In this document: positions 8,893 through 19,446 of the stretch, one piece after another
Position numbering within the stretch: position 1 is the first letter of the stretch
How the letters are laid out: each line of letters starts with the position of its first letter
Assembly: GCF_004217415.1 (NCBI RefSeq)
Contig: NZ_SHLI01000001.1
Location: 186,001 to 250,000 of the forward strand
DNA length: 64,000 bases
Source: Spiribacter vilamensis
GTDB lineage: Bacteria; Pseudomonadota; Gammaproteobacteria; Nitrococcales; Nitrococcaceae
Direction of reading: 5' to 3'
Notes under the pieces: generated by a model
The model's database searches: none
The model's input: the letters and a program-made list of their open reading frames with translations, nothing else
What the model was told of the DNA's origin: nothing
Made by a program: the position numbers and the translations under genes

Positions 8893-10071
8893 ATGGCGGT
8901 CGTGGGCGCGGCGCTCCCCTTTGTCCGGCTGTCGGCGTTCTACCTGGCATTCTTCGGGGTGCTGGGCGTGCTCTCGCCCTACTGGGGGCCCTACCTCAAG
9001 GCGCGGGGCTTCGACGCGGCGGCGATCGGTACGCTGATCGCGCTGCTCCATGGCACCAAGATCATCGCGCCCAATCTCTGGGCCTGGGTGGCGGACCATA
9101 CCGGCCAGCGGATCGTCATTATACGGATGGCCTGCGTCATGGCGCTGATCGCCTTCTCCGGTGTGCTCCTGCCGGGTGGCGGCTTTGCCTGGATGGCGTT
9201 CGTGATGATCGGTTTCAGCTTCTTCTGGCATGCGGCGATGCCACAGTTCGAAGCCAACACCATGAATCACCTGGTCAACCAGACACATCGCTATCCCCGT
9301 ATCCGCGTTTGGGGAACTGTCGGCTTCATGGTCTCGGTGCTGGGGGTGGGCGAGGGCATCGACCGGCTTGGTGTGGAGATCGTGCCACTGGTGCTGATCG
9401 GGCTGTTTGTCTTCCTGGCGCTGGTGAGTCTGTCGGTCCCACAGGCTGGCCAGGACGATCGCACCAGCGACGCGGGCGGGCTGTTGGCGGTCCTGCGTCA
9501 ACCGCCGGTCTTCGGTCTGTTGATCGCCTGTTTCCTGCTCCAGGCCAGCCATGGTCCCTTTTACGCGTTCTACAGCATCTACCTGCAAGACCACGGCTAC
9601 AGCGCGACGGCCATCGGTATGCTCTGGGCCATCGCGCTGACTGCCGAGATCGGGGTGTTTCTGCTGATGCCGCGCTGGCTGCCCCGGTTCGGGCCACGCC
9701 GGCTGCTGACCATCGCGATGGCCCTGGGGGTGGTGCGCTGGACGCTGGTCGCCCGCTTCCCCGAGCTGGTCGCCGCCCAGGGACTGGCCCAGCTTCTCCA
9801 CGCCGCGACCTTCGGCGTCTATCACGTGGCGGCCATCTCACTGATTCATCGCTATTTCACCGGAAGCCTGCAGGGCCGTGGCCAGGCGATCTACAGCAGC
9901 ATGACCTTTGGCGCCGGCGTCGCCCTCGGCAGCTTCGTGGCCGGCAGTCTATGGGATACGGCCGGCGGCTCGCAGACCTTCTACCTGGCGGCGGGGTTCG
10001 CCGCGCTGGCCGCGGTGACGGCCGCGATGGTCGTCCCTGCCCGGTCCCGACTGTATCCGTCGCACGCTTAA
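8893..10071 (+). CDS. MFS transporter, HcaT/3-phenylpropionate-type (MFS_1_like)
   Basis: The 392-residue protein has about twelve hydrophobic segments and a cytoplasmic loop between helices 2 and 3 (WAWVADHTGQR). The N-terminal YLAFFGVLGVLSPYWGPYLKA pattern resembles the PPP/HcaT and nucleoside-symporter branch of the superfamily. Substrate cannot be read from sequence. It starts with no gap after aroC and has no obvious ribosome-binding site of its own, suggesting translational coupling. Confidence 0.8.
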   Translation: MAVVGAALPFVRLSAFYLAFFGVLGVLSPYWGPYLKARGFDAAAIGTLIALLHGTKIIAPNLWAWVADHTGQRIVIIRMACVMALIAFSGVLLPGGGFAWMAFVMIGFSFFWHAAMPQFEANTMNHLVNQTHRYPRIRVWGTVGFMVSVLGVGEGIDRLGVEIVPLVLIGLFVFLALVSLSVPQAGQDDRTSDAGGLLAVLRQPPVFGLLIACFLLQASHGPFYAFYSIYLQDHGYSATAIGMLWAIALTAEIGVFLLMPRWLPRFGPRRLLTIAMALGVVRWTLVARFPELVAAQGLAQLLHAATFGVYHVAAISLIHRYFTGSLQGRGQAIYSSMTFGAGVALGSFVAGSLWDTAGGSQTFYLAAGFAALAAVTAAMVVPARSRLYPSHA

Positions 10072-10096
10072 CCGGTGCGAGCCGGGCGCGTATACT
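10068..10096 (+). promoter_or_regulatory. Candidate sigma70 promoter for the leuC-metZ gene run
   Basis: TTAACC (10068-10073), a 17-base spacer, and TATACT (10091-10096) match the -35/-10 consensus at four and five of six positions. It lies 42 bases before the leuC start. No leucine-rich leader peptide or attenuator is visible between it and leuC, so leucine control would have to act otherwise. Confidence 0.45.
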
Positions 10097-10137
10097 GCGC
10101 TTAGGACACAGTTGTCACGGCTGCATGAGAGGATTTG

Positions 10138-11547
10138 ATGAGCGGTAAAACCCTCTACGACAAGCTCTGGGATGCCCACATCGTTCGCGATAATGGTGAC
10201 GGGACGGCGCTGCTCTACATCGATCGGCAGCTGGTCCACGAGGTCACCTCGCCGCAGGCATTCGAGGGGCTGCGGCTTGCCGAACGGCCCCTGTGGCGGG
10301 TCAATGCCAACCTCGCCGTGGTCGATCACAATGTCCCGACCACCAACCGTGCCAACGGCATCGCCGATCCCATCTCCGCGCTGCAGGTCGAGACACTCGG
10401 TCGCAACTGCCGCGAATACGGCATCACCCAGTTCGGGCTGATGGACCGGCGACAGGGCATCGTGCATATCATCGGTCCGGAACAGGGCGCTACGCAGCCC
10501 GGTATGACCGTGGTCTGTGGCGACTCGCACACCTCGACGCACGGCGCGCTGGGCGCACTTGCCTTCGGTATCGGCACCTCCGAGGTCGAGCATGCGCTGG
10601 CGACACAGACCGTGGTGCAGGCGCGCTCGAAGCGCATGCTGATCCGCGTGGATGGCCGGCCGGGGCCCGGTGTGACCGCCAAGGACATCATGCTTGCGAT
10701 TATCGGCAAGATCGGCACCGCCGGTGGCACCGGCTATGCCGTGGAATACGGTGGCGAGGCGATCCGCGCCCTGCCCATGTCCGGGCGGATGACGATCTGC
10801 AACATGTCCATCGAAGCGGGAGCGCGCTGCGGCATGGTGGCAGTGGACGACACCACCATTGAATACCTTCGCGACCGCCCCTATGCGCCGAAAGGCGAGA
10901 TGTGGGACCAGGCCGAGGCGTACTGGCGGGCGCTGGTGAGCGATGAAGACGCCGAGTTCGACCGGGTCGTGACACTGGATGCCGCCGAGATCAAGCCCCA
11001 GGTGTCCTGGGGCACCTCGCCGGAGATGGTCGTCCCGGTGGACGGGGTCGTGCCCGATCCGGCCGCGGAGCCCGACGAGACCCGGCGTGCCGGCATGGAG
11101 CGGGCACTGGAATACATGGGGCTCAAGGCCGGGACACCGATCCGCGAGATCCGCCCGGAGAAAATCTTCATTGGCTCCTGCACCAATGCCCGCATCGAGG
11201 ATCTGCGGGCCGCGGCCCGAATCCTCCGCGGCAAGCGGCTCGCCCGGGGGATTCGCGAGGCCATGGTGGTGCCCGGGTCGGGGCTGGTGAAATGGCAGGC
11301 CGAACAGGAGGGGCTCGATCAGGTGTTCAAGGCCGCCGGGTTCGAATGGCGTGATGCCGGCTGCTCGATGTGTCTGGGCATGAATCCCGATCGACTCAGC
11401 CCGGGCGAACGCTGTGCCTCGACCTCGAACCGGAATTTCGAGGGGCGTCAGGGCGGTGGTGGCCGAACCCATCTAGTGAGCCCCGAAATGGCGGCGGCGG
11501 TGGCTGTTGCCGGGCATTTTGTCGACATCAGAGAGCTGGAGCAGTAG
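10138..11547 (+). CDS. leuC: 3-isopropylmalate dehydratase large subunit
   Basis: The 469-residue aconitase-family protein carries the 4Fe-4S ligands: Cys in [12 protein letters not shown] and two in [10 protein letters not shown], plus the [21 protein letters not shown] signature. With LeuD it isomerises 2- to 3-isopropylmalate in leucine synthesis. The ATG at 10138 is preceded by GAGAGGA; a TTG codon just before it is not needed. It heads a 15-gene plus-strand run. Confidence 0.97.
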   Translation: MSGKTLYDKLWDAHIVRDNGDGTALLYIDRQLVHEVTSPQAFEGLRLAERPLWRVNANLAVVDHNVPTTNRANGIADPISALQVETLGRNCREYGITQFGLMDRRQGIVHIIGPEQGATQPGMTVVCGDSHTSTHGALGALAFGIGTSEVEHALATQTVVQARSKRMLIRVDGRPGPGVTAKDIMLAIIGKIGTAGGTGYAVEYGGEAIRALPMSGRMTICNMSIEAGARCGMVAVDDTTIEYLRDRPYAPKGEMWDQAEAYWRALVSDEDAEFDRVVTLDAAEIKPQVSWGTSPEMVVPVDGVVPDPAAEPDETRRAGMERALEYMGLKAGTPIREIRPEKIFIGSCTNARIEDLRAAARILRGKRLARGIREAMVVPGSGLVKWQAEQEGLDQVFKAAGFEWRDAGCSMCLGMNPDRLSPGERCASTSNRNFEGRQGGGGRTHLVSPEMAAAVAVAGHFVDIRELEQ

Positions 11548-11550
11548 GCG

Positions 11551-12204
11551 ATGGAACCACTCACCCGAGTCAACGGCCTGGTCGCGCCGCTCGACCGGTC
11601 CAACGTCGATACCGACGCGATCATCCCCAAGCAGTTTCTCAAGTCGATCCATCGGACGGGGTTTGGCCCGAACCTGTTCGACGAGTGGCGCTACCTCGAC
11701 GAGGGACAACCGGGACAGGACTGCAGCGATCGCCCGATCAACCACGATTTCGTGCTCAACCAGTCCCGCTACGGGGGCGCCAGCATCCTGCTGACCCGCG
11801 CCAACTTCGGCTGTGGCTCATCGCGCGAGCATGCGCCCTGGGCGCTGGCGGACTTCGGCTTTCGGGTGCTCATCGCACCGAGCTTCGCCGATATCTTCTA
11901 CAATAACTGCTCGAAGAACGGGATCCTCCCCCTCACGCTGCCGGCCGAGACGGTGCAGGCGTTGTTCGAGGCGACCTGGGCGCAACCGGGTTATTCACTC
12001 ACGGTCGATCTGCCATCGCAGTCGGTGACAACGCCGGATGGCACCCGGCACGAATTCGAGATCGATCCCCACCGCAAGCACATGCTGGTGGAGGGGCTCG
12101 ACGAGATCGGGGTCACCCTCAAGCATGCGGAAGAGATTCGTGCCTACGAGCAGCGTCAGCGCCAGGTTACGCCCTGGCTGTTCGCCGACGTGGAGCCGAC
12201 ATGA
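11551..12204 (+). CDS. leuD: 3-isopropylmalate dehydratase small subunit
   Basis: The 217-residue swivel-domain partner of LeuC shows the typical [14 protein letters not shown] and [14 protein letters not shown] motifs. Length matches the bacterial LeuD family (about 200-215). It starts three bases after the leuC stop and its stop overlaps the leuB start (ATGA). Confidence 0.97.
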   Translation: MEPLTRVNGLVAPLDRSNVDTDAIIPKQFLKSIHRTGFGPNLFDEWRYLDEGQPGQDCSDRPINHDFVLNQSRYGGASILLTRANFGCGSSREHAPWALADFGFRVLIAPSFADIFYNNCSKNGILPLTLPAETVQALFEATWAQPGYSLTVDLPSQSVTTPDGTRHEFEIDPHRKHMLVEGLDEIGVTLKHAEEIRAYEQRQRQVTPWLFADVEPT

Positions 12205-13280
12205 CCCACCGGATCCTGATGCTGCCGGGGGATCATATCGGCCCCGAGATTGTTGCCGAAGCCGATCGGCTTCTGCAGGCCCTGATCAGCGACTTCGGGC
12301 TGGATGCCACGCTTGAATATGCCCATCTGGGCGGGTGCGCCGTTGACGCGGAGGGCGAGCCGTTCCCGACCTCTACGCGGCGGCTTGCCGAGGCCGCCGA
12401 TGCGATATTGCTGGGAGCCGTCGGCGGTCCCCAGTGGGATGGGTTATCCCGGGACAAGCGCCCGGAAACGGGACTGCTCAACATCCGCTCGACGCTGGGT
12501 CTGTTCGCCAATCTGCGCCCGGCGATACTCTTCCCGGAGCTGGTGGACGCCTCGTCGCTGCGCCCGGAGGTCGTGGCCGGGCTTGATATCCTGATTGTCC
12601 GCGAACTGACCGGGGGGATTTATTTCGGTCAGCCACGCGGGTTGAGAACGCGCGACGACGGGATTCGCGAGGGCTTCAACACACTGGTCTACGGAGCCGA
12701 CGAGATCGAGCGCATCGGTCGCACCGCGTTCCGGGCGGCGATGCAACGCGGTGGCCGGTTATGCTCGGTGGACAAGGCCAACGTGCTCGAATCCAGCGAG
12801 CTCTGGCGCGAGGTGATGACATCCATCGCCCCGGACTATCCCGACGTCGAACTCAGTCATCTCTATGTCGATAACGCGGCGATGCAGCTGGTGCGCGACC
12901 CCAAACAGTTCGATGTCATTGTCACCGGTAATCTCTTCGGCGACGTGCTGTCGGACTGCGCGGCGATGCTGACCGGCTCGATCGGCATGCTGCCATCCGC
13001 CTCGCTCGATGCAGCGGGCCGAGGGCTCTACGAACCCGTCCACGGATCCGCGCCGGATATTGCGGGCCAGGGCGTCGCCAACCCGCTGGCGACTCTGCTT
13101 TCGGTGGCTATGCTGCTGCGCTACAGCCTGAACGAAGGTGCGCTCGCTGACCGCATCGAGCAGGCGGTCGGCAGCGTGCTCGCCGCCGGGCAGCGAACGG
13201 CCGATCTTGCCGCCGACCCGAAACGGGCGCTCGGGACCCGGGCGATGGGTGACGCCGTCATCAATGCCCTGTATCGCTAG
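12201..13280 (+). CDS. leuB: 3-isopropylmalate dehydrogenase
   Basis: The 359-residue NAD-dependent beta-decarboxylating dehydrogenase has the substrate-binding [14 protein letters not shown] segment, the catalytic [11 protein letters not shown] tyrosine/lysine region and the NAD site [15 protein letters not shown]. It oxidises 3-isopropylmalate to 2-oxoisocaproate. Its ATG overlaps the leuD stop by four bases. Confidence 0.97.
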   Translation: MTHRILMLPGDHIGPEIVAEADRLLQALISDFGLDATLEYAHLGGCAVDAEGEPFPTSTRRLAEAADAILLGAVGGPQWDGLSRDKRPETGLLNIRSTLGLFANLRPAILFPELVDASSLRPEVVAGLDILIVRELTGGIYFGQPRGLRTRDDGIREGFNTLVYGADEIERIGRTAFRAAMQRGGRLCSVDKANVLESSELWREVMTSIAPDYPDVELSHLYVDNAAMQLVRDPKQFDVIVTGNLFGDVLSDCAAMLTGSIGMLPSASLDAAGRGLYEPVHGSAPDIAGQGVANPLATLLSVAMLLRYSLNEGALADRIEQAVGSVLAAGQRTADLAADPKRALGTRAMGDAVINALYR

Positions 13281-13310
13281 CGACACATTCGATTCTTTCT
13301 GGGGGTAACC

Positions 13311-14423
13311 ATGCATAAGGTAGGTTTCGTCGGCTGGCGCGGCATGGTCGGCTCGGTGCTCATGGATCGCATGCGCCACGAGCATGACTTTGCCGATATC
13401 GAGCCGGTCTTTTTCTCCACATCCCAGACCGGCCGCCCGGGACCGGATGTCGGCAAGCCGGTTGCCGAGCTTCGCGATGCCCATTCGCTCGAGGCGCTCG
13501 CGGAGATGGACATCATCGTTACCTGCCAGGGCGGCGATTACACCGGTGCCGTTTATGACGATCTGCGCCGGGCCGGCTGGCGCGGCTACTGGATCGATGC
13601 CGCCTCGACGCTGCGTATGGCCGATGACAGCATCATCGTGCTGGATCCGGTCAATGCCAGTGTTATCCGCCAGGGGCTCAGCGACGGCGTTCGGACCTTC
13701 GTCGGTGGCAACTGCACGGTCAGTCTGATGCTCATGGCCATTGGCGGGTTGCTGGAACATGACCTCGTCGAGTGGATTGCGCCGATGACCTACCAGGCCG
13801 CCTCGGGCTCCGGCGCGCAGCACATGCGTGAGCTCCTGCGGCAGATGGGCTACCTGCATGATGCCGCGGGCAGTCGACTCGACGACCCCTCTGGCGCGAT
13901 TCTCGATATCGATCGCGATGTCAGCGCGGCGCTGCGAAGCGAGGACTATCCCGCCGATCACTTCGGCGTGCCATTGGCCGGCAGTCTCATCCCGTGGATT
14001 GACCAGCCCATGGACAGCGGTCAGAGCCGGGAGGAGTGGAAAGCGGGCGTCGAGACCAACAAGATCCTCGGTCGTCATACCAATCCGCTGCCCATCGACG
14101 GGCTCTGTGTCCGGATCGGGGCGATGCGCTCGCACGCCCAGGCACTAACGATCAAGCTGCGCCGGGATGTCCCGCTCGCCGATATCGAGGCGATGCTGGC
14201 CGAGGCCAATGACTGGGTAAGCGTCGTACCCAACGAGCCGGCGGCCAGTCAACGGCAGCTGACACCGGCGGCGGTGAGCGGTGGGCTGGATATCCCGATT
14301 GGCCGGCTGCGCAAGCTCGCGATGGGAGGCGAGTATCTGTCCGCCTTCACCGTGGGGGACCAGCTGCTGTGGGGGGCCGCCGAGCCGCTTCGGCGAATGC
14401 TTCGGTTACTGGTGGAGAACTGA
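13311..14423 (+). CDS. asd: Aspartate-semialdehyde dehydrogenase
   Basis: The 370-residue enzyme reduces aspartyl phosphate for lysine, threonine, methionine and diaminopimelate synthesis. The NADP loop is [14 protein letters not shown], and the active-site cysteine is in [12 protein letters not shown] near residue 135. Length and sequence fit the Gram-negative Asd type of E. coli. GGGGGTAA precedes the ATG. Its stop TGA shares one base with the start of the fimV-like gene; the asd-fimV linkage is the arrangement seen in Pseudomonas. Confidence 0.97.
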   Translation: MHKVGFVGWRGMVGSVLMDRMRHEHDFADIEPVFFSTSQTGRPGPDVGKPVAELRDAHSLEALAEMDIIVTCQGGDYTGAVYDDLRRAGWRGYWIDAASTLRMADDSIIVLDPVNASVIRQGLSDGVRTFVGGNCTVSLMLMAIGGLLEHDLVEWIAPMTYQAASGSGAQHMRELLRQMGYLHDAAGSRLDDPSGAILDIDRDVSAALRSEDYPADHFGVPLAGSLIPWIDQPMDSGQSREEWKAGVETNKILGRHTNPLPIDGLCVRIGAMRSHAQALTIKLRRDVPLADIEAMLAEANDWVSVVPNEPAASQRQLTPAAVSGGLDIPIGRLRKLAMGGEYLSAFTVGDQLLWGAAEPLRRMLRLLVEN

Positions 14424-15982
14424 TGTGGCGTGCGGTCGTCCTGAGCGCCCTGTTGCTGGTGGCCCTGCCATCGGCGCGGGCGCTGGAACTGGGCGACTTG
14501 CAACTGGACTCGGCGCCCGGGGCACCGCTGTCGGGCACCCTGGCGATTTCTGATACCGAAGCCGTTGCGGTTAACCGGCTCGAGGTCGGCCTTGCCAGCG
14601 AACGCGCGCATGCCGAGGCCGGTATCAACCCGGCAGCGTTGCCGACGACGCTGGCGCTGAGACGGAGCGAATCGGCACCGGACAGGATTGAGGTGATGAC
14701 CGCCAATCCACCGGGGCTGGCAGAGGCCGGGGCAACGCTCGAGTTCCTGGTGCGGCTGCGCTGGCCGGAGGGGCAGATCCTGCGCCGTTACCAGGTGGAA
14801 AGCGACGGGACGGCGTTACAGGGCAGGGCATCGTCGAGCGCGCGTTACGGTCCGACCCGGCGCAACGATACGCTCTACAGTATTGCCGAGCAGCTGCGCC
14901 CCCGGGCGGTCACCAACAATCAGATGATGCTCTCGCTGCTGGCCGAGAACCGCGCCAGCTTCAATGCTAACAACGTCAATGCGCTTCAACGCGATGCCTT
15001 TCTGACGGTGCCGCGTGGCGAAGCGCTCGGATTCCCGGATGAATCGACGGCCACCCAGCGCGTGCTGGCCCAGCAAAGGGCCTGGCAGACAGACCAGCGG
15101 TCAGTGGTGGAGACGGGACCGACTTCAATATCCGAATCCGCGCCGCCCCCGGAGCCGACAGAGTCCGCTGAGCCCTCCGGCGATGTTCGCCCTATGCTGG
15201 AGCTACTGCCGGCGGACGCGGTGGCAGAGCGGAGTCAAGCGGTCAGTGAGGCGCTGGCGCCCTTGAAGTCACAACTGGACCGTCTCGAGACGTCCAATGA
15301 ATCTTTGAGCGCGCAGAACCGCTCCCTCCAGGCGACGCTGTTACAGCTCCAGTCGGATGTTCTGCGGCTGGAGGGGCTCCTCGAGCAGTCCACATCGGCG
15401 TCGCGTCCGACCGCTTCCGCGCCGACCGCCGCCGTTCCTACGGAAGAGGCTGCCGACAATGTAACGGCCGCGATGGTCAAAGCGTGGCTGGTCGATCAGG
15501 CACGAGCCGCCATCGACAACCCGCATTCCACACTCAGGATGCCCTGGGCACAGTGGACGCTGGGGGTGACAGCGTTCGTGCTGCTGCTGATCCTGTTCCG
15601 GATGCGACAACGGCGACGCGCCCGGCAGGCAGCGGCCGCCGCCATGCCCTCGCACTGGCAGCCATCGCTCAATGAGACCCGGGTGCGACCACTCGACGAT
15701 GCGCCCGAGGATCCGCTCTCACGGGCGAGCGAATTAATCGCCTACGGGCAGCTCGAGGGGGCACAGTCGATCCTCGACGAGGCCCTGGGAGAGGAGCCGG
15801 ACAGCATCGACCTGCGAGTCAAGCTCCTTGACGTGCTGGCCATGCAGGACGATCGGATCGGCTTCGAGTCCGAGGCCCATGTCCTGCAGGCGCAGATCAA
15901 CGATCCCGAGGACGAGCGCTGGCAGCGGGTCGCGATCCAGGGGCGGAGACTGTCACCGGACTACCCGCTGTTTCAGGCATGA
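14423..15982 (+). CDS. fimV: FimV/HubP-like polar hub protein, short form
   Basis: The 519-residue protein starts with a signal peptide (cleavage predicted after Ala20, SARA|LELG) and the FimV N-terminal domain (LGDLQLDSAPGAPLSG). A LysM-like segment (RNDTLYSIAEQLRP) follows at about 150, an acidic/proline linker, a coiled coil at about 283-322, one membrane helix at about 377-396, and a cytoplasmic tail ending in a TPR-like FimV C-terminal motif (ELIAYGQLEGAQSILDEAL). FimV organises polar type IV pili and cell-pole proteins. It is much shorter than the Pseudomonas protein (over 900 residues); the long acidic cytoplasmic region is missing. A pilin-like gene lies at the window end. Confidence 0.85.
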   Translation: MWRAVVLSALLLVALPSARALELGDLQLDSAPGAPLSGTLAISDTEAVAVNRLEVGLASERAHAEAGINPAALPTTLALRRSESAPDRIEVMTANPPGLAEAGATLEFLVRLRWPEGQILRRYQVESDGTALQGRASSSARYGPTRRNDTLYSIAEQLRPRAVTNNQMMLSLLAENRASFNANNVNALQRDAFLTVPRGEALGFPDESTATQRVLAQQRAWQTDQRSVVETGPTSISESAPPPEPTESAEPSGDVRPMLELLPADAVAERSQAVSEALAPLKSQLDRLETSNESLSAQNRSLQATLLQLQSDVLRLEGLLEQSTSASRPTASAPTAAVPTEEAADNVTAAMVKAWLVDQARAAIDNPHSTLRMPWAQWTLGVTAFVLLLILFRMRQRRRARQAAAAAMPSHWQPSLNETRVRPLDDAPEDPLSRASELIAYGQLEGAQSILDEALGEEPDSIDLRVKLLDVLAMQDDRIGFESEAHVLQAQINDPEDERWQRVAIQGRRLSPDYPLFQA

Positions 15983-16779
15983 CCCGTCTCGCAATCGGCG
16001 TCGAGTATGACGGCGCCGCCTACAGCGGCTGGCAGCGTCAGCACCATGCCGACTCTGTTCAGGGGCACCTCGACAAGGCCCTGGGTGCGATCGCCCGCCA
16101 CCCGATCGACACCGTGGCGGCGGGGCGGACCGATGCCGGTGTGCATGCCTGCGAGCAGGTGGTTCATTTCGATACCGACGCGAACCGCCCCGACCGTGCC
16201 TGGGTCAAGGGTGTCAATACGCACCTGCCGGATAATATCGGAGTGCGCTGGATCGCCTATCCCGGGGACGATTTCGATGCCCGACGCAGTGCTACCTCGC
16301 GGGTGTATCGGTATCTTCTCATCGACAGCCCCGAGCGGCCGGTGCTGTTGCGCGATCGCGTTGGCTGGACCTTCCGAGCCCTGGAGACCGTACCCATGCA
16401 GCAGGCCGCCGAGTCGCTGACTGGCGAGCATGACTTCAGTAGCTTCCGCGCTTCGGCGTGTCAGGCCCATCATCCGATTCGCCGCGTTGATGCGTTGACG
16501 GTCATGCGATACCGGGGGGTGATCATGGTGGATATCCGGGCGAACGCCTTCCTGCATCATATGGTCCGCAATATCGTGGGGACACTGATGGCGGTGGGGA
16601 CCGGTGAGCGGCCGGTCGAGTGGGTGAGTGACGTTCTCGCGGCGCGGGACCGCCGTCGCGCGGGAATTACGGCGCCGGCGCCGGGTCTATATCTCGTGGG
16701 TGTGCGGTATCCACTGCGGTTCGGGTTGCCGGGGCCGCCGGCCGGACCGGTTTTTGCCCCGGCGTGGGGCGACGGGTAG
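15979..16779 (+). CDS. truA: tRNA pseudouridine(38-40) synthase
   Basis: The 266-residue enzyme shows the catalytic aspartate in AAGRTDAGVHACEQVVHF and the N-terminal VEYDGAAYSGWQRQ motif typical of TruA. It isomerises uridines 38-40 in the anticodon arm. Its start overlaps the fimV stop by four bases (ATGA). The C terminus is glycine/proline-rich and slightly extended. Confidence 0.96.
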   Translation: MTRLAIGVEYDGAAYSGWQRQHHADSVQGHLDKALGAIARHPIDTVAAGRTDAGVHACEQVVHFDTDANRPDRAWVKGVNTHLPDNIGVRWIAYPGDDFDARRSATSRVYRYLLIDSPERPVLLRDRVGWTFRALETVPMQQAAESLTGEHDFSSFRASACQAHHPIRRVDALTVMRYRGVIMVDIRANAFLHHMVRNIVGTLMAVGTGERPVEWVSDVLAARDRRRAGITAPAPGLYLVGVRYPLRFGLPGPPAGPVFAPAWGDG

Positions 16780-16782
16780 GAT

Positions 16783-17418
16783 ATGAATGTGAGGTGTCGG
16801 GTAAAAATCTGTGGCGTGACGCGGCCCGAGGATGCGGTCATGGCCGCCGAGGCAGGGGCGGACGCCATCGGGCTGGTGTTCTACCCGCCCAGCCGGCGCC
16901 ATGTGACGGCGGATCAGGCCTCTCGAATCGTCGCGTCACTGCCTCCGATGGTGACGGCGGTGGGGCTGTTTCTGGATGCCGACGCCGAGCAGGTCCGGGC
17001 CATAACCTCGCAGGTGGGGCTGGATCTGTTGCAGTTTCATGGCGCCGAGTCGCCAGCTTTTTGTGAACGATTCGGTTACCGCTACATGAAGGCGATCGGG
17101 ATGGCCGGTGGCGATCCCTGGTCCATCGCCCGTGACCATCCCGGGGCTGCCGGCCTGTTGCTCGACGGTCATCCGCCGGGCGCTGCAGGGGGGAGTGGCG
17201 AGGCTTTCGACTGGGGTCAGCCGCTGCCTGCCAGTCACCGAATCATCGTCGCCGGCGGGCTTCGCGTCGATAATGTCGCCGAGGCCGTCAAAACCATTCG
17301 GCCCTGGGGCGTCGACTGCAGTAGCGGTGTCGAGTCCGCCCCCGGGATCAAGGATCGGCGCCTCGTCGCCGCCTTTATTGAAGAGGTCTATCGTGTCCAA
17401 CGTTATCCAGGCGATTGA
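16783..17418 (+). CDS. trpF: Phosphoribosylanthranilate isomerase
   Basis: The 211-residue TIM-barrel protein carries the [11 protein letters not shown] catalytic-cysteine motif, LLQFHGAE, and the phosphate-binding [12 protein letters not shown] and [14 protein letters not shown] loops. It catalyses the third step of tryptophan synthesis. It is a stand-alone trpF rather than a trpCF fusion. It begins three bases after truA; trpB overlaps its last 26 bases in another frame. Confidence 0.95.
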   Translation: MNVRCRVKICGVTRPEDAVMAAEAGADAIGLVFYPPSRRHVTADQASRIVASLPPMVTAVGLFLDADAEQVRAITSQVGLDLLQFHGAESPAFCERFGYRYMKAIGMAGGDPWSIARDHPGAAGLLLDGHPPGAAGGSGEAFDWGQPLPASHRIIVAGGLRVDNVAEAVKTIRPWGVDCSSGVESAPGIKDRRLVAAFIEEVYRVQRYPGD

Positions 17419-18625
17419 AGCCCCCGCCGATTTCGGCGAGTTTCCCGATCCGCTCGGGCATTTCGGTCCCTACGGCGGTCGATTCGTCCCCGAACTGCTG
17501 ATGGCACCGCTCGAAGAGCTCGCGTCGGCGTACGCGCATTTTCGGGCGGATCCGCAGTTCCAGGCGGAGCTCTATGCCGATCTGCAGTATTACGTCGGCC
17601 GGCCCACGCCTCTTTACTTCGCCCGGCACTGGACCGAGCAAGTCGGTGGGGCGCAGCTCTACCTCAAGCGCGAGGATCTGGATCACACCGGTGCTCACAA
17701 GATCAACAACACCATGGGCCAGGCGTTGCTCGCCTCGCGCATGGGCAAACGCCGAATCGTGGCCGAGACCGGGGCCGGTCAGCATGGCGTCGCGACCGCG
17801 GCGGTCTGCGCGCGACTCGGCATGGAATGCATCGTCTACATGGGTGCGGAGGACGTTCGCCGACAGTCGGTCAACGTCTACCGGATGCGCCTCATGGGGG
17901 CGAAAGTCGTGCCGGTGGAGTCCGGGACGCGCACCCTCAAGGATGCGCTTAACGAGGCTTTCCGTGACTGGGCGGCGAACGTGGATGACACCTTCTATAT
18001 CATCGGCACCGTCGCCGGACCGCATCCCTACCCCGAGATGGTGCGCGATTTCCAGGCAGTCATTGGTCGCGAGACCCGGGAACAGTGCCTGGAGCAACAC
18101 GGACGGTTGCCGGACGCACTCGTTGCCTGCGTGGGCGGCGGTTCCAATGCAATCGGCATGTTCCATCCGTTCCTCGGTGATACGGGCGTCGAGATCTACG
18201 GGGCCGAGGCCGGCGGTGAGGGCGTAGAGACCGAGCGCCACGCAGCGCCCCTGTCGGCCGGTCGCCCTGGTGTCCTGCACGGCAACCGGACCTATCTCAT
18301 GGAAAACGCGGATGGGCAGATTATGCCCACCCACTCGGTTTCCGCCGGACTGGACTATCCGGGTGTCGGGCCCGAGCACGCCTGGCTCAAGGACACGGGA
18401 CGTGTGCGCTATGTCGCCGTGGACGATAACGACGCGCTGGCGGCCTTCCATGGACTGGCGCAGCTCGAGGGGATCATCCCGGCACTGGAAACCGCTCACG
18501 CCATCGCCTACGCCGAGAAGCTCGCCGCGCAGATGGATCCGGATCAGATTATCGTCATCAATTGCTCGGGCCGCGGTGACAAGGACATCGACACCGTCGC
18601 CGAGGTAGAGGGAGCGGACCTATGA
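17393..18625 (+). CDS. trpB: Tryptophan synthase beta chain
   Basis: The 410-residue PLP enzyme has the Schiff-base lysine in [13 protein letters not shown], the [10 protein letters not shown] loop and the serine-binding [10 protein letters not shown] motif. It condenses indole with serine. The start is GTG at 17393 inside trpF, giving [19 protein letters not shown], with GAAGAGG six bases upstream; a longer frame back to 17108 merely shadows trpF. The stop overlaps trpA by four bases. Confidence 0.96.
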   Translation: MSNVIQAIEAPADFGEFPDPLGHFGPYGGRFVPELLMAPLEELASAYAHFRADPQFQAELYADLQYYVGRPTPLYFARHWTEQVGGAQLYLKREDLDHTGAHKINNTMGQALLASRMGKRRIVAETGAGQHGVATAAVCARLGMECIVYMGAEDVRRQSVNVYRMRLMGAKVVPVESGTRTLKDALNEAFRDWAANVDDTFYIIGTVAGPHPYPEMVRDFQAVIGRETREQCLEQHGRLPDALVACVGGGSNAIGMFHPFLGDTGVEIYGAEAGGEGVETERHAAPLSAGRPGVLHGNRTYLMENADGQIMPTHSVSAGLDYPGVGPEHAWLKDTGRVRYVAVDDNDALAAFHGLAQLEGIIPALETAHAIAYAEKLAAQMDPDQIIVINCSGRGDKDIDTVAEVEGADL

Positions 18626-19446
18626 GTCGCATCGCACATCGTTTCGCCCAGCGTCGCGCCGAACAGCGAAAGGCGCTGGTCACGTATGTTACCGGCGGAG
18701 ATCCGCATCCCGAGGCCACCGTCCCGATCATGCACCGGCTGGTGGGCGCCGGTGCCGATATCATCGAGGTCGGCATGCCGTTTTCCGATCCGATGGCGGA
18801 TGGACCGGTAATCCAGTCCGCCTGTGATCGCGCGCTCGAGAACGGCACCGGTCTCGCCGGTGTGCTCGAGATGGTTCGCGCTTTCCGAAGGACGGATAAC
18901 GATACCCCGGTGGTGCTGATGGGTTATCTCAATCCGATCGAACAGATCGGCTACCAGTCGTTTGCCCGCGATGCCGCGGCGGCGGGTGTCGATGGTGTGC
19001 TGACGGTGGATTTGCCCCCTGAAGAGGGTAGCGAGTTCGTTGCGGCGCTGACCGCGCATGATCTCGATCCGATCTGGCTGATCGCGCCCACCACTCGCAT
19101 GGAGCGAGTCAATGCCATCTGCGACCAGGCCCGAGGATTCGTCTACTACGTCTCGCTCAAGGGGGTTACCGGTGCCGGCACGCTGGATATCGACGACGTG
19201 GGCTCCCATGTCGACACCATCCGCGAAGCCACGCAGACCCCGGTGGGCGTCGGTTTCGGCGTCCGCAGCGGCGATGACGCCGCGCGCCTGGGGCAGGTGG
19301 CCGATGCAGTGGTTGTCGGTACCGCCATCGTCTCGCGGATCGCCGAGAATGTGGGCGACGATGCCGCGATCGGCGATGCGGTCCATGCCATCACGCAGGA
19401 GTTGCGGCAGGGACTGGACTCGCCGCTGGTGGAGTCCGCGCCTTGA
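18622..19446 (+). CDS. trpA: Tryptophan synthase alpha chain
   Basis: The 274-residue TIM barrel cleaves indole-3-glycerol phosphate and channels indole to TrpB. The catalytic glutamate lies in [17 protein letters not shown] and the aspartate in [11 protein letters not shown]; the phosphate loop is [15 protein letters not shown] overlaps the trpB stop (ATGA), and its own stop overlaps the TTG start of accD (TTGA). Confidence 0.97.
   Translation: MSRIAHRFAQRRAEQRKALVTYVTGGDPHPEATVPIMHRLVGAGADIIEVGMPFSDPMADGPVIQSACDRALENGTGLAGVLEMVRAFRRTDNDTPVVLMGYLNPIEQIGYQSFARDAAAAGVDGVLTVDLPPEEGSEFVAALTAHDLDPIWLIAPTTRMERVNAICDQARGFVYYVSLKGVTGAGTLDIDDVGSHVDTIREATQTPVGVGFGVRSGDDAARLGQVADAVVVGTAIVSRIAENVGDDAAIGDAVHAITQELRQGLDSPLVESAP

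Noticed and set aside
8164-9825. 553-codon open frame on the minus strand opposite aroC and the MFS gene
   Set aside because: It lies entirely antisense to two well-recognised genes, is rich in His/Asp/Arg as expected for GC-rich shadow frames, and shows no known motif.
10072-10137. Leucine leader peptide/attenuator before leuC
   Set aside because: Only 66 bp separate the genes and no leucine-rich reading frame or paired hairpins are visible.
9949-11472. 507-codon minus-strand frame opposite leuC
   Set aside because: Shadow of leuC; composition typical of antisense GC-rich sequence.
12759-14135. 458-codon minus-strand frame opposite leuB/asd
   Set aside because: Antisense to two conserved genes and without recognisable domain.
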